This document shows, in pieces, positions 11,321-22,535 of a stretch of DNA of 64,000 nt. The first letter of the stretch is position 1; every line of letters begins with the position of its first letter. The position numbers and the translations under genes are program-made. This DNA comes from Pseudisothecium myosuroides (taxonomy: Eukaryota > Streptophyta > Bryopsida > Hypnales > Lembophyllaceae), in the NCBI GenBank assembly GCA_951799445.1, contig OX637294.1, positions 21,787,452 through 21,851,451 on the forward strand. Reading direction: 5' to 3'. The notes under the pieces are model-generated. The model was not told where the DNA came from. It ran no database searches and saw nothing but the letters and a program-made list of their open reading frames with translations.

Positions 11321-11753
11321 TTTTTAGCATGAAAATTTTGGTTTAGGAATTTTTTGAAGCTTGTTGAAAAATGCTCCTAGAGGATGTAGACGTCACTTGT
11401 ACCCATCCCGCAACATGACGACAAATTGAAATGTTAGTGAGAAAACATTAAGTGTCGGTTATGGGTTGTTTATGGAACGTTTATGACTCCATTCTATGGG
11501 CGGTTTTGTATTTTTGGGCAGTTCACTTCATAAATTCATATAAATTAGAATTTTAATTGGAAAATTATAATTCCACTTGGGTTTGATTCATGAAACAAGC
11601 ACACGCCTCTGAAAAATATGTGCCCTTCTTGGAGTTGTCCCCTAGATATTCAAATTGCAAATCAAGGTGGTGATAGGCTTGTCTACTTTATAGCCTTCAC
11701 CAGGAAAAAAAATCAAACGCCACAAATTTTCCTATACTTGAAAGCCCCTCTAT
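11321..11753. other. Duplicated non-coding block (paralogous to 45010-45630)
   Basis: No gene is seen. The stretch matches 45010-45630 with small indels (shared: TGAAAATTTTGGTTTAGGA, AAAATGCTCCTAGAGGATGT, AATTGAAATGTTAGTGA). Both blocks run to the point where a TTAA element interrupts this copy at 11754. Confidence 0.6.
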
Positions 11754-12199
11754 TTAACCCTTAAACAACGATGAGTCTGTTTTGTGACCGATGGATGATA
11801 GAAAATCAAACTGTATAGGACAGAAGTGCAACTATTCATTCTCAAAATTTGTTGTGAAAAGGGAGATCTTCTACAATAGCTTGACTTCCAATGAGTGTTT
11901 TTACAATTTTTTAAACCAATGATTTACACGGTAAAGCAAAAGGATGATTCGAGGGTCATCCCTTCGTCCTTTAATCCTTAAACGTCGACGCAGCCATTCT
12001 GTGGCCATTGGATGAGAAGGAATCAAACTGTGTAGGACAGAAGTGCAACTATTCATCCTCAAAATTTGTTGTGAAAAGGAAAGATCTTCAACAGTAGCTT
12101 GACTTCCAATGAGTGCTTTTGCAATTTTTTAAGTCAATGATTCATACAGTAATGCAAAAGGATGAATTTGAGGGTCACCCCTTGTCCTTTAAGGGTTAA
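11754..12199. mobile_element. Short TTAA MITE, head-to-tail dimer
   Basis: It starts TTAACCCTTAAAC and ends CCTTTAAGGGTTAA, with TTAA at both ends. The interior is two ~220-bp units in tandem. Both contain GGACAGAAGTGCAACTATTC, a CTTGACTTCCAATGAGTG word and an AAAGGATGA word, and they are joined at about 11974-11984 (CTTTAATCCTTAAACG). The paralogous block has an unoccupied site at about 45630 (CTCTATTTAACCTGG). Related single units are at 48510-48980 and 24682 onwards. No coding capacity is seen. Confidence 0.75.
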
Positions 12200-13983
12200 G
12201 GATTAATAGGTCCGTAAGCAGGACGCTGTGATGAAGAAGATGCCATTTTTACAATCCTAGTAGAATTCCAATGTTTGCTTTCTCCGTAGCAGAATGCTAC
12301 CAAGTCACTAAGTAATACCAAAAAACATAGAGTGTATTATAAAAAAACGATCGAGCTTATAGTTGTGCAATGCGCCTCTTGCAAAGGTAAAGCCGGGGGT
12401 CAATGTAAAAAAAAGACCCCCTATTTTGTGCCGTCTTTAGAGTATGTTCTAGACCTATGGCAGTAGATAGGTAGTAGTACATCCTTTTGTTATTTATTGC
12501 CATTGAGGTTTGAAACCTAGTCTCCACCATTACAATGGAGAGTCTTTGCATTCAATGAACCTACTTTCCTTCACCTACTTCCCTTCAATGACCATTCCCA
12601 CCCTTTTATTCCATTTATACCCTTCATATTTCTTAATTGATGAGAAGAGCATGTGGTGTGATTTTTTTCCAAGGCCATTTTGGACTCCTTTCTCATGTTT
12701 TTTTAATCTTTTACTTGAAAAAATTGACACATGGGTGAGGTTTGGACTTTGGGCTTGGCCTTTGGAGGCTTCACACTGTGGCTGGCCAAAGGCTCCAATT
12801 CCTAAATTTCAGGGCCTATTTATTGCCCATTTCTTTGGACTCTCACCAAAGTTTGTACTCTCACTTCCACGGACTCTTGACTTGGTCGGGCATAGTGTGA
12901 AACGGTCCTAACTTACAGATCGTTACTGCCCTCAAGTTGATCTAGATCACTTCGAACAACATTGTCTTTGCCGTGATTGATGGCCTCTTGCATGCGTTTA
13001 TAAAGCTCTTTGGCAAGAGCTTTCAATTTGGGTCGGGCGGCTCATCTCAAAGCCCAACACGGATTGGAGCTTGTCATCGTCCCGAGCAAGCCCTGTAGTA
13101 TTTGGGATAGGGGAGGCAACCCATTCCTAATCACCCCCCTCCATTGTGGTAGCATAGGGTGGTGTGTTTCCGTGTATGTCCAAAAGGAATAAATGATTGA
13201 TTCTGACGGTCATTGATTGGTCAATAATTAACCATCACACAAATGAAGCATTGTCCATTTTGTATCTAGCGCTTGGTCAGAATTGGAGAAACCATCTCAC
13301 TAGAATGGAAAGAACCTAGTCTACTACTCAAAAATTCATGGTAATTCCATTTTGCGATACAAAAATTTGAAAAATTATGGAAAGCTTCCTCTATCTATTT
13401 TTGCACACTAATAAATTGACCCACTAAAGAACCGCGCCCTCTAGACACATGGAATGCTTATTTGATTAGAAACGGGTTGCCTCCCCTAAATTTGATTGAA
13501 TCTGGATCAAATTTCTCATAACATGTGTTGATGTTGCCTTGGTTCTACAGTAATGGTGCGCCTCTACATCCTCCACCTGTCTAATTCACATTAGAAGAGA
13601 TTTGAGGCCTCCAAAGGGTTGTTTCAAGGCTGTTTCCGATGCTGGGAATAGTTAGAATATTAAAAATAAATAATTAATTAATTTAAAATTTAATTTTTTT
13701 TAATTTAAAAAAATTCAAAATTTAAAATTTAAAAAAAAATAAAAGTCATTTTTATAATTTTTTGACATGGGATAGTCTTAAGCTCTCGGCCATGTCAAAT
13801 TATTGTTCCCAAGGCGTTCCCAAAGTTCCCAGGCCTCGAGAACTCGCAGTCTCTTATTGCCCCCGAATCTCTTCTAATGTTAGTAGCTACTGATGAAGCA
13901 TTGTTGGGGTGTGGAATATATCTCACCATCATTGTAGAGCTACTGAATGTTATGCCAATCCTTGCTTGTAGAATTGGTGAATT
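12200..13983. other. Duplicated non-coding block with private insertions
   Basis: Parts match 45640-45700 and 46110-46500 (GTTTGCTTTCTCCGTAGCA, CAGATCGTTACTGCCCT/CAGATCGTTGCTGCCCT, GGCCTCTTGCATGCG). The ~550 bases at about 12355-12905 have no counterpart in the second block. They contain a fragment of a dispersed repeat at about 12395 (GACCCCCTATTTTGTGCCG). A 133-codon ORF at 12510-12911 has no recognisable feature and is not called. Confidence 0.5.
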
Positions 13984-14268
13984 CACTAGAAGAAAACTGC
14001 GTTTAACTTGTCAAATCTGCATTGTATTTGACAAAAACTGCGTTGTACTCAACACAAAGTGTGGGGTGGACTTTGTTGAATTCTCCCTTCATAATACAAA
14101 ATTCTGCGTTCTACCACTTTAACACAAAATTTGACAAGTAAAACGCATAATTTTGTAATAGAATGCAAAATTCTACGTTATGAAGGGAGAATTCAACAAA
14201 ATCCACCCCACACTTTTTGTTGAGTACAACGCAGTTTTTGTCAAATACAACGCAGTTTTCTTCTAGTG
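13984..14268. mobile_element. CACTA-type hairpin MITE
   Basis: The ends are CACTAGAAGAAAACTGCGTT and its exact reverse complement. Flanking ATT at 13981-13983 and 14269-14271 gives the 3-bp target duplication expected of CACTA elements. The arms stay complementary far inward, including CTTTGTTGAATTCTCCCTTC and GGTGGA words, so the whole 285 bp folds into one hairpin. The paralogous block lacks it near 46490 (AATTGGTGACTC). Confidence 0.85.
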
Positions 14269-14415
14269 ATTGCAGGGGATGTCCCCTACTTTTTTCTTTA
14301 ATTTATTCATTTCAGTTATTTCTTTGCTCTTATCTCTTCATTGTCTAGCCTTAAGGCTTGGTTGACTTATATGTAGATTTTTTTTTAATGCAATGGTTTT
14401 CCATTTGTTTTTAAA

Positions 14416-14443
14416 AATAAATAAATAAATAAATAAATAAAAC
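14416..14443. repeat. (AAAT)n microsatellite
   Basis: About six perfect repeats of the unit AAAT (AATAAATAAATAAATAAATA). Confidence 0.9.
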
Positions 14444-14584
14444 TACAAATCGCTCATTTGATTGTAATAGACAAGGTCCAAGCAACTAATTGTTGTACTT
14501 TCTAAATGTGATCTTGTTTTTTGTTTTTTTGAAAGGACGGAGTGCTTAAATGTGAACCTGTTACTATATTTGGATCAATAATGC

Positions 14585-15330
14585 TAAGGTAGGAGGCTCT
14601 AAAATGGCACGGGCATTAAGAATGGAACCTATAAATGGCTTTGAAATAGACATGAGGTGGTTCTAAAATTGACCTCTATAGTCCTTAAATGAATCAAGGA
14701 AAAAAGCATAATTAACTGCAAGAGCCAATCATTCTCTTTGTTTTCCCCATCTTTCTATAGAATTGCAAGTGAATTGTTTATGAAAGACCTAGGGTCATAA
14801 ATAGGGACCTATGACCCAACTCGTTTGAAAATTCATAAGTAATTCAAAAATTCTTGGAAAAATACAAAACCACTTGTGTTAGATTCCCCATCCATTTCTC
14901 TTTGTCTGAAAAATGAGCTAAAAATTATTTGCATCTAAAGTAATACATGAAAAAGGCGGACCAGCTCTTAGATGTGCCATTTCTAAGCCTCCTAAGGTAA
15001 CAAGCTCTAAAATTGCACAGGCTCTAAAGTCGCCAATTCTATTCAAATGTACATTGCTTGTACATGTAACTACTTCATAGCCTTCAGCGATGTACAAACA
15101 CTCTACATTTTAGGGGGGGGGGCGATTTTAGAGCCCTATACCACTTCAACTTCAAAATTTCGTAACTAATTCCAGAAAGCTCCAAAAAATATGAAACGAC
15201 TTGGGTTAGATGCCAATTCCTCTTGTCTATCAAGGAAAATTTACTAAAAAAAATTTCAAGACATTTCACCTCCCCAAAATTCAGTTTCAGCTCTTGGGTG
15301 GGCAATTTCTAAACCTGTTACCTTACCTTA
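14585..15330. mobile_element. TAAGGTAGGAGG-family element, apparently dimeric
   Basis: It begins TAAGGTAGGAGGCTCTAAA and ends in GTTACCTTACCTTA. The paralogous block has no such DNA: it passes from CAATGCTAA directly to TGCTCCGAAACCTG at about 46830-46850. A second internal start (CCTCCTAAGGTAACAAGCTC) near 14988 suggests two elements in tandem. Related copies are at 16666, 27268, 30402 and 60721. No ORF is seen. Confidence 0.6.
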
Positions 15331-15465
15331 ACTAGCCCTAGGCTCCGAGACCTGTTTGCTTCCACAGGTTGTGCCGAAAATAATAAAGCACACAAAGTTA
15401 ATTGTCTCGGTCACCGAGTTTTGAATACACGATTGACCTATGTTTTGAGTTACTTAATTTGGTCA

Positions 15466-16053
15466 TTAACCCTAAAGTCCAATTGGCCCTACGGGGGCCA
15501 AAATGCAACTTCGGGTAGGCTCATACAGTCTCAATATTCATCATAATTTTCTAATACTTCTTGTAAAGCTAGAAAAATACATGAGCTTCTTGGGAATATA
15601 ATTTTTATTTCAATCGGCGCCTGGAAGCAAAAGTTATTGCACAAAAAGCCAAAAATGGAGGTTGGCGGGCAATCGAAAAAAAATCACAAAAAGTTAAAAT
15701 AATTTTTTTAAATTTTTTTTCCTAAAATATTATATTTTTGTCTACATGTAAAACTTTGATTCATTCTATTTGGACTAGTGATGAGAAAGTTATGGACAAT
15801 CTTGTTTTTCGGGCAATCTAAGTAGTTCTTGAAGAAAACACTTTTTGTCCAACTTTGAATGCTAATATCTTCCAATCTGTACGTTTAATTTTGATGAAAT
15901 TTTTACCACATGATCTCAGACAAGTGAAGTAGAAGATCCTATGGTTAGATTCTCAAAAAAAATGTTTTTTCTGTTGACGTGTGTGAATGCAGCAGAAATG
16001 GTAGTTTTGAGTGTTTTTTGATAGGAAAATGGCCTTGGAACTTTATTGGTTAA
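15466..16053. mobile_element. TTAA-flanked element, diverged and shortened copy
   Basis: It opens TTAACCCTAAAGTCC and closes GGAACTTTATTGGTTAA. The paralogous site at 46961-46980 is unoccupied, reading GGTCATTAAACAACTC. This shows one TTAA before insertion and two after. The interior shares long stretches with the ~940-bp copies (ATGAGAAAGTTATGGACA, GTTAGAT...AAAAAAAA, GAAATGGTAGTTTTGAGTG). Confidence 0.85.
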
Positions 16054-16665
16054 ACAACTCATAAAAGAGCTGTTTTGCCATAGAGATTGGGGGCGTATTA
16101 GTAATTAAAGCTCATTGGCTGCACAATCTATAAAGATTTTCGTAATCCCTCTAGTATCTGCAAGGGTGGGAAGGTGGGAACCAACAAATTTTTATTCATA
16201 GATTAATTTCTGAACAGCAACTTCTTGTCATTGGTTTTATGTCCAAACTTTTTACTCATGTTTCGGAGGAAAAAAATTGAGTACAAGAAGACGAAGGACC
16301 TCGCACGAATCCATGCCAAGGAACCTGATTCCGATGGATTTTCAGGGCTCACGGTGCAGGCTTGAAAAAAATCCCAAAAGATTCGGGTGCACGTTAGGGA
16401 CCGCGCAGGAGAAAACAGAAGTGCAGGCGCAGATACCCCAAACATGCATAGGAGCCACCAAAATCGAATGATAAGTTACAAGGGAAGAAAACAACACAAG
16501 AATGAGAGGCAGAACCATGCATGGCGGTGAAGATAGTATGCTCGGGACCGCAAAGACTATAAGGGCCAGCTTACATGTGAGCCAAGTGGGCAAAGAGAGC
16601 AACTAGAAGACAAGAACAGTGGCAAGTGTGGAAGTAGGAGAGAGAGTTCTACCAATCCCGGTTTA

Positions 16666-16985
16666 AGGTAGGAGCACCTGAAATTGTTCATTTAAGAGCT
16701 GAATCTGAATTTCGGAGAGGTGAAACGCCTCAAAATATTTTTCAGTGAATTTTCCTTGAAAGATAAGAGGAATTGACATCTAACCCAAGTCGTTTCATAT
16801 TTTTTGGAACTTTCTAGAATTAGTTACAATTTTTTGAAGTTGGAAAAAAGTGGTCATTTGTGATCATCAAAAGCAACCACCTGCTGAAATGTGCATACTT
16901 GGTACATTGAAGAAAGCAAAATGTACCTTTGAGTCATGTTCGCTTTTAATGCTTGCTCTGTTTTATAGCCTCCTACATTATTCCA
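16666..16985. mobile_element. TAAGGTAGGAGG-family element
   Basis: It starts TAAGGTAGGAGCACC and ends in GCCTCCTACATTA. The interior words TTTTCAGTGAATTTTCCTTG and CATCTAACCCAAGTCGTTTC are shared with 27268-27598, 30402-30719 and (inverted) the 14585-15330 element. The paralogous block near 48430 lacks it. Confidence 0.5.
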
Positions 16986-17039
16986 CACTGTAGAAGGAGC
17001 ATAAAAGTGCTTTCTATATTTTGACCCTGTTGACTCTTC

Positions 17040-18782
17040 TCACCCACCTATACATGTAAGGAGGCCCTAGGCATAATATCTTCACCATACTTCGTACTGT
17101 GTGACTTCATTCCTTTCCGTACTGTGTGATATCATCTACTTTAAAAAAAATTTAAAAATTACTCATTAGAGGTCAAACTAATTGTGCAAAATTTATCCTT
17201 TTCACACAAAATTCCAAGGATGAACAATTGCACTTTTGTCCTACGTACAAAGATTCTTTGTCATGCATCCAACAAAAATTGTCTTTGGCGTCATTTAATG
17301 GTTAAATATAGATGGTTAAATAAATGTAATGATGATATGTTGCTCTTCCATGTTTGATTGAATTTTTAATGGACTTGCATGATTTGGGAGTGTAAAAAAA
17401 ACATGGTTAGAATCTAATTTTTTGGCTTTTAGGGCAAGTGCGGAAGAGCTACAAAAATTCAGTTAAGATTAGAGTTGGTTAGTTAGAGTGATCAAAATGA
17501 GGGTGCAATTTCAATTGCTTAAAATGATGTGAATGTCTTAGTATTGAATTTAGAAAATCAAGTTGAAGAGTTAATAGAGGAAATGCATTTAATTTGGTTG
17601 TTTGGGTGAATTGTGATGTGCTCTAGTAGTAATTCTCTTTTAGGACACCATTTGGTCCCTTTTGATGCCCCAAATGCCAATTTAGGTGGGATTTGGATCT
17701 AAGAGGTTGTCCTACCTTCCTAGAGTATGTGTTAGGGTTTGGGAGTTCAAGACATACATTTGAGTGATTTAGGGGTGCTACCTCACCTTTTCACTTAGAG
17801 TCATTTAAATAAAAAATTTACCAAAGAAAACTTGGTAGGAGTCCTTTGCTTGAAAGGCAAAATAGGATAGGGTCCCCACCGGATTTTTTTTTGATGTGGT
17901 GAAAAACTTTCATAATACTCCATATTTTGGAGGGGGCCCTCTTTCCACCAAGGCCTCAAGGACTCTTCCACCACCAACCCACCTTCAAAAATGGATGAAC
18001 AATGAATTGCTTCTTTTTATATTATATTTTGGCATGGATGGAACCATTTTGTTTCAATAAAAACCAATACAATGATATCCAACTTGTAACTGATCAACCT
18101 TCTTTTTAGTCTATTGTCTATATGTTGGAGCACTCAAAGCATTTGCTCCCTTACTTGTTGAATTTGGCATGTTCAAATTTTACATCTAATTTTAAAACTC
18201 CTTATCTCCTATCCTTACTTACCAAATGTATCCCATAAATAGTTAATTGACTTGAATGCAAAATAAAGATGACTGTATTTAGATTTGAAATGAGGCTTTG
18301 CTTGACAAGCTAGGATTTAGTATAAAGAGAATACTTGGAGGGCCTAAGAACACTTATTATCCACGTTTGGCAAGTGTTAGACCCTGTGAGGTTAAATATG
18401 TAGATGCTCTTAGGTAGAAAATGATTTTAAGGGTTAAGTGATGAACTTTAAAGGAAAAAAACTAAAGCTAAGTACAATTCTATATTAAACATCAATAAGA
18501 TGACAAAATCCCAATGATTTTCTTGATAGCCATACATGCATCTAATATAGGCTACAAATTAGAATCATTGTAAACAATATTCTCAATAATGTCACAGTCA
18601 CAAACACCAAAATATTTTCCAGTACAAGATAGTGCAAAAAATAAACAGAACACATGGCACTTGAATCCTTACCAAAATGCCGAAGGGATCACAATCATTA
18701 ACACCTAAAACCAAAAATTTACACTTACAAGGCATTACAAGTCCCATGGACATTTTGATAGTTAAAACTTAAATTCTAACAT
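17040..18782. other. Duplicated non-coding block (paralogous to 48985-50605)
   Basis: No gene is seen. The alignment with the second block is nearly continuous at about 95 % by eye (for example TGATGTGGTGAAAAACTTTC and GTTGGAGCACTCAAAGCATT in both). A weak relative of the short TTAA family lies at about 17165-17310. Confidence 0.7.
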
Positions 18783-19137
18783 ACCCTACCCTCGGGTCAA
18801 ATTTGTTAAAAATTAATTCAAAATATAATTATAAATGGCATATAATGAAATTTTCAAAAAGTATAAGGTGGAATATTTGATATGTGGAAAATGTTAATGA
18901 AAATAATTTGAATCATAAAAAAAACCCTGATGATAAATAAAAATAATTTATATACCAAGGTGATTGCTTTATAAGTATAAAAATCCTTGGAATACATAAA
19001 CTTAGTAAACTTAGTTTTTGTTTTGTTTGTGGTGAACTCACCCCATCACTTTTCCTTTTGAAAGTCATTCTAGGGGTGCATGTATAAAAAGCCCCCCTAT
19101 TTTGTGCTTGATTAATTACCTAGTATAACCCTCCTAG

Positions 19138-19199
19138 CTAATTTGGAACCTTTGATTGCAAATATGAATTCAAAATTTGCAAATTTATCATGAGTGGGA
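19138..19199 (+). repeat. Dispersed repeat core (CTAATTTGGANCC...TTTGCAAATTT)
   Basis: The core has GATTGCAAATATGAATTCAA followed by AATTTGCAAATTT and a preceding CCCCCTATTTTGTG word. The same order recurs at about 25620-25745, 57790-57895 and 59520-59630, and inverted at 24040-24150 and 61105-61215. All copies are non-coding. Confidence 0.7.
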
Positions 19200-19323
19200 A
19201 ACAAAAAATTTCAGTGTTCTTCCTCAGGGTCAATTCACCTCAATCCAAGTGAGCCTCAGTCTGACGGACCCTGAGGTAAAGCAATTCACCAAAAAGCTTA
19301 GTCATCACTCCCGGCTTAACTTA

Positions 19324-19512
19324 CACTGAATAGGGGTATTAAGGGGACCAAAAAAATTAAAGGGACTTATTTTGGAAAACTGTAGATGTTTGAAACATGA
19401 TGTACAACCTCCGGACACTTCAATAACTATTGATGTACAGAAAAGGTAGATATTTATATAGTGTGAAACGTTGATTAATTAGTATGGGTCCCCTTAATGT
19501 CCCTATTCAGTG
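19324..19512. mobile_element. TA-flanked MITE (Tc1/mariner-like)
   Basis: It opens CACTGAATAGGGGTATTAAG and closes with the inverted CTTAATGTCCCTATTCAGTG, flanked by TA on both sides. The second copy at 55963-56151 has nearly the same sequence. TA duplication and short length fit a Tc1/mariner-derived MITE. The superfamily is inferred from the duplication only. Confidence 0.75.
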
Positions 19513-19760
19513 TAGTAATTTGGTCACAATTAGTTGCATCGTAAGATTGACAGACCCAGCCGGGCCAAGTGAGCTGACCTTCAAGTTTCGGTAAAGCTGG
19601 ACTGTTTGAAAGCCATTTTTATAAATCTTGATAATCTTGGAAAGTCTCCTCCAACGAAACTGGAAAAATTCTAAATCAAGTTATCACGAAATCATGAAAG
19701 AGAAATCAATTAAAAAAAATGATTTCACATGGGGTGTTACAAACCTGACCCCAACGTATG

Positions 19761-21242
19761 ATTGGTAGTTCTTAATTTTAAATGTTTTTAAGCTTAACTA
19801 AGAAAATGTAGCTCCAATAAAATTTACTTATTTATTCCATTTGAATTTATTTTAAAATTGTTAAAATTGTAATTATTGTGACGCATCTTGAAAGCTCAAA
19901 ATACACCACTTTTGAACTTCTTTTATCGAAATTTTCTTGGTGTGAGCCTAAGGAATACATCAATTACACCATGATGTTTGTCACTATTATTTTCATTTTC
20001 ATAAAAATTTCATATCCCTTAAGTATTATTATTATTATTATTATTTTACTTTCTATAATTTATGAATATAAATATAAATATTTTACAATCATATACTTTA
20101 AAATATATATCATATATATCAAATATATATATCATATATATATATCATATATTTTAAAATCATATAATTTAATTTGATGTTTTTTATCATGAATAAATGA
20201 AATGGATTTTAAGGATTTATGATCATAAGTACTAAAACCTAAAGTTTAGTATTGCCAACTATGAACACAATTAGATATTAGCGCTAGGATGCAATGGAAA
20301 CCTTACAAATCATGGTAAAAAACACAAAGAAGTTTTGAAAGATGAAATATACATGGTAAGAAATATAGAGTAGGATAATTGCATGGAATTATGTAGAATC
20401 AGTTTACCATTGTTGATTTGGACAAGCAAATGACGAGTTATAAGATTTATTTACTAATGGATATTTATTATTACTTTTCAAAAATACCATGGGCCTTTGG
20501 ACTTCTAAAGGGACACAATTTAGATGTATCTGAACTATCTATATTTGTGGAGCCTATCGGCTTGGAAAATAGAAGAAGTTTTAATTCTAGTTTTTATTTA
20601 CTCTATCCCTTGAATTGAAAGGGAACATACATACATCTTACTACCTTTGTTTTTGAATAATATCCACCATTTCTTTTGTGTTTTACAAAGGAAACACGAT
20701 ATTACTCAAAAACAGAGGGAGTATCAATCAATATAAATAAACAAAACACATCATTCACCCACGCAACCCCCAAAACCAGTACCATAAAACTTTTATATGG
20801 GTACCACTCAACCCCCAAAACCAATACCATAAAACTTTTATATGGGTACGATATATATAGGATGCATACGATGTACATACAATATGAAAATATAAATATG
20901 TTATTTGAAATACTAATACAATACAACACATGGATACATATATAGGACATGAGTTACAAATGTTAATCCTATATCTAGCATGTTCACAAAAAATATAGAT
21001 ATGGAGAAAATGAAAGAGTGATATTGGTTCACTCACGTATTAAGTCCTTGGATACTAATCCCTCACTATCCCCTAGCAATAGGGGATTTACTCTATCCTC
21101 CTTGTCTTGATTATTTATTCATTTATTTGAGTGGCCATTGCTCAAACCCCACTAGACTTAAATTTAGGAATACCAAAAATATTTTTGAGATATTGCATTG
21201 CTATTTTCTATATTAGACAGGAGTAGCAGTTACTTCTTTTCC
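19761..21242. other. Duplicated 3' flank of the F-box gene (paralogous to 50606-52248)
   Basis: No gene is seen. It includes an (ATT)n microsatellite at about 20024-20046 and an AT-rich palindromic stretch at 20095-20165. A tandemly repeated word, AACCCCCAAAACCA followed by ACCATAAAACTTTTATATGG, occurs twice at 20765-20845 but once in the paralog. The last ~800 bases match the second block almost base for base. Confidence 0.6.
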
Positions 21243-22535
21243 CTAAACTTTGCTACTGAACCTTGGCTCCATTGCAAATGATATAGGGTTCAAAGTAAAC
21301 AAACCCAATTCTCCTCGAAATCCTTCAGGCAAGGCCGGCAGAGCTTCACTCTTCTCTTGATCTTCAATATCGAAAACCTCCCCACTGTGATCCACGGTGT
21401 TGTAGAGACACAGTTGCGATTCACTAAGTGGGACCAATGCAAATTCCGGATACACTTCCAAACTCCGACCGCCACTCTTGTTCTTCTTCAAAACATTCAC
21501 CAGCTTGAAAATATCAGTCTTCTGCTCATAGTCTCCTTCACTCTGAGTCCACTCAATTCTATCAACCCAATGCTCGGTAACTGGGCCATTGTCTCGCTCG
21601 GAAAACAAAAATAGCTCGCCATAGTTTTCCACCAGCTGAAGAATGGTCGAGTTCGGCAAACCTCGGTCAGTCCATTTTGTAGACCAAATTCCTTCTTCCA
21701 CGTTGTATCCCAGGATGCCCTTCACTGTTTGATCACCAAGCTCCACAAATCCGATGCAAAAAATGCTACCATGGTGAAATACACCAGATTGATATTCATT
21801 CAATGCGAAAGCTGGCCCAGGAAAATCTCCTTTTCTCTCCCACTGCCCAGTTCTAGAATCATATAGTTCTGTGACTCTGGACAAACTTTCATTACCTGAT
21901 GCAGAACTCCCTGCTACAAGTAGGTGGTATGCTTTTGACGACTGATCCACATACATGTGCATCAAAACAGGGTTACGCCGATGGAGCAACGGAGGAAGCT
22001 CCTTCCATTCTTGAGTGAGAGGATTGAACACAATTAACCGCTCCTCATGTGGCGACTTGGAGAAATTCATGCACACCAGCCCCTCGCTGGCACAAAAGAG
22101 AAATTGCTTGAACAAGTCAGGGTCAGGGTCACAATTGCGAGGAAGATAGGTCAGAGGAGGTAGCTTTCGCCACTTACCATTGTTGGGCAGGCTTTGACCC
22201 AAATTGGAATTCCAGTTTGGATCAAAGCCTGCCCACTGCCAGACTCCATTTTCGATGAAGAAATAGCATGCTGTCAACCATGGATTCTCTCTCAGTGACA
22301 GAGTTTGAAGGAACCCATCGCTTTGGATCAAAGAATTCCAGCCTTTGGAGAGTGACTTCAGTTGCACTATTTGCTCATAACTGAGGTGAGCCAGGACATG
22401 TCCCTTCACTTCCGGAGGAAAGTTGTCCAAGTCCACTTTGTCCTCGGTTGGAGGCAGATCTGACGAACTTCCTTCGCTCTTCTTCTGGAACATGGAAGCG
22501 AAGAAGTGAAGAAAGGGTGGCAGCTCTCGTAACAT
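21243..22535 (-). CDS. F-box/kelch-type protein, intact copy
   Basis: A 430-residue protein. Residues ~39-79 form an F-box (FPPEVKGHVLAHLSYEQIVQ, then KSLSKGWNSLI), the segment that binds the SKP1 adaptor in SCF ubiquitin ligases. The rest has kelch-like blades: W-RKLPPL at ~122-128, IVFNPLTQEWKELPPL at ~168-183, and ELYDSRTGQWERKGDFP at ~223-239 with a following GSIFCIGF strand. Length and order fit plant F-box/kelch substrate receptors (about 350-450 residues). The start is the ATG directly after a conserved TTTCCCTGCAG. That site looks like the acceptor of an intron in the 5' untranslated region, also conserved in the paralog at 53552. The substrate is unknown. The frame has no lesions and differs from the second copy at roughly 15 positions over the shared 1.2 kb. 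Confidence 0.85.
   Translation of the reverse strand: MLRELPPFLHFFASMFQKKSEGSSSDLPPTEDKVDLDNFPPEVKGHVLAHLSYEQIVQLKSLSKGWNSLIQSDGFLQTLSLRENPWLTACYFFIENGVWQWAGFDPNWNSNLGQSLPNNGKWRKLPPLTYLPRNCDPDPDLFKQFLFCASEGLVCMNFSKSPHEERLIVFNPLTQEWKELPPLLHRRNPVLMHMYVDQSSKAYHLLVAGSSASGNESLSRVTELYDSRTGQWERKGDFPGPAFALNEYQSGVFHHGSIFCIGFVELGDQTVKGILGYNVEEGIWSTKWTDRGLPNSTILQLVENYGELFLFSERDNGPVTEHWVDRIEWTQSEGDYEQKTDIFKLVNVLKKNKSGGRSLEVYPEFALVPLSESQLCLYNTVDHSGEVFDIEDQEKSEALPALPEGFRGELGLFTLNPISFAMEPRFSSKV

Larger units (their letters stand above)
18783..19760. other. ~980-bp segment present only in this block
   Basis: The paralogous block passes from TTTTGACAT to AGTTCTTAATTTTAAATG at about 50600, so this segment is either inserted here or deleted there. 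It contains a dispersed-repeat core at 19138-19199 and a TA-flanked MITE at 19324-19512. No ORF is seen, and no terminal repeat of its own was recognised. Confidence 0.5.

Noticed and set aside
12510..12911. 133-codon open frame
   Set aside because: No motif, no paralog in the second block, and the segment looks like inserted repeat DNA.
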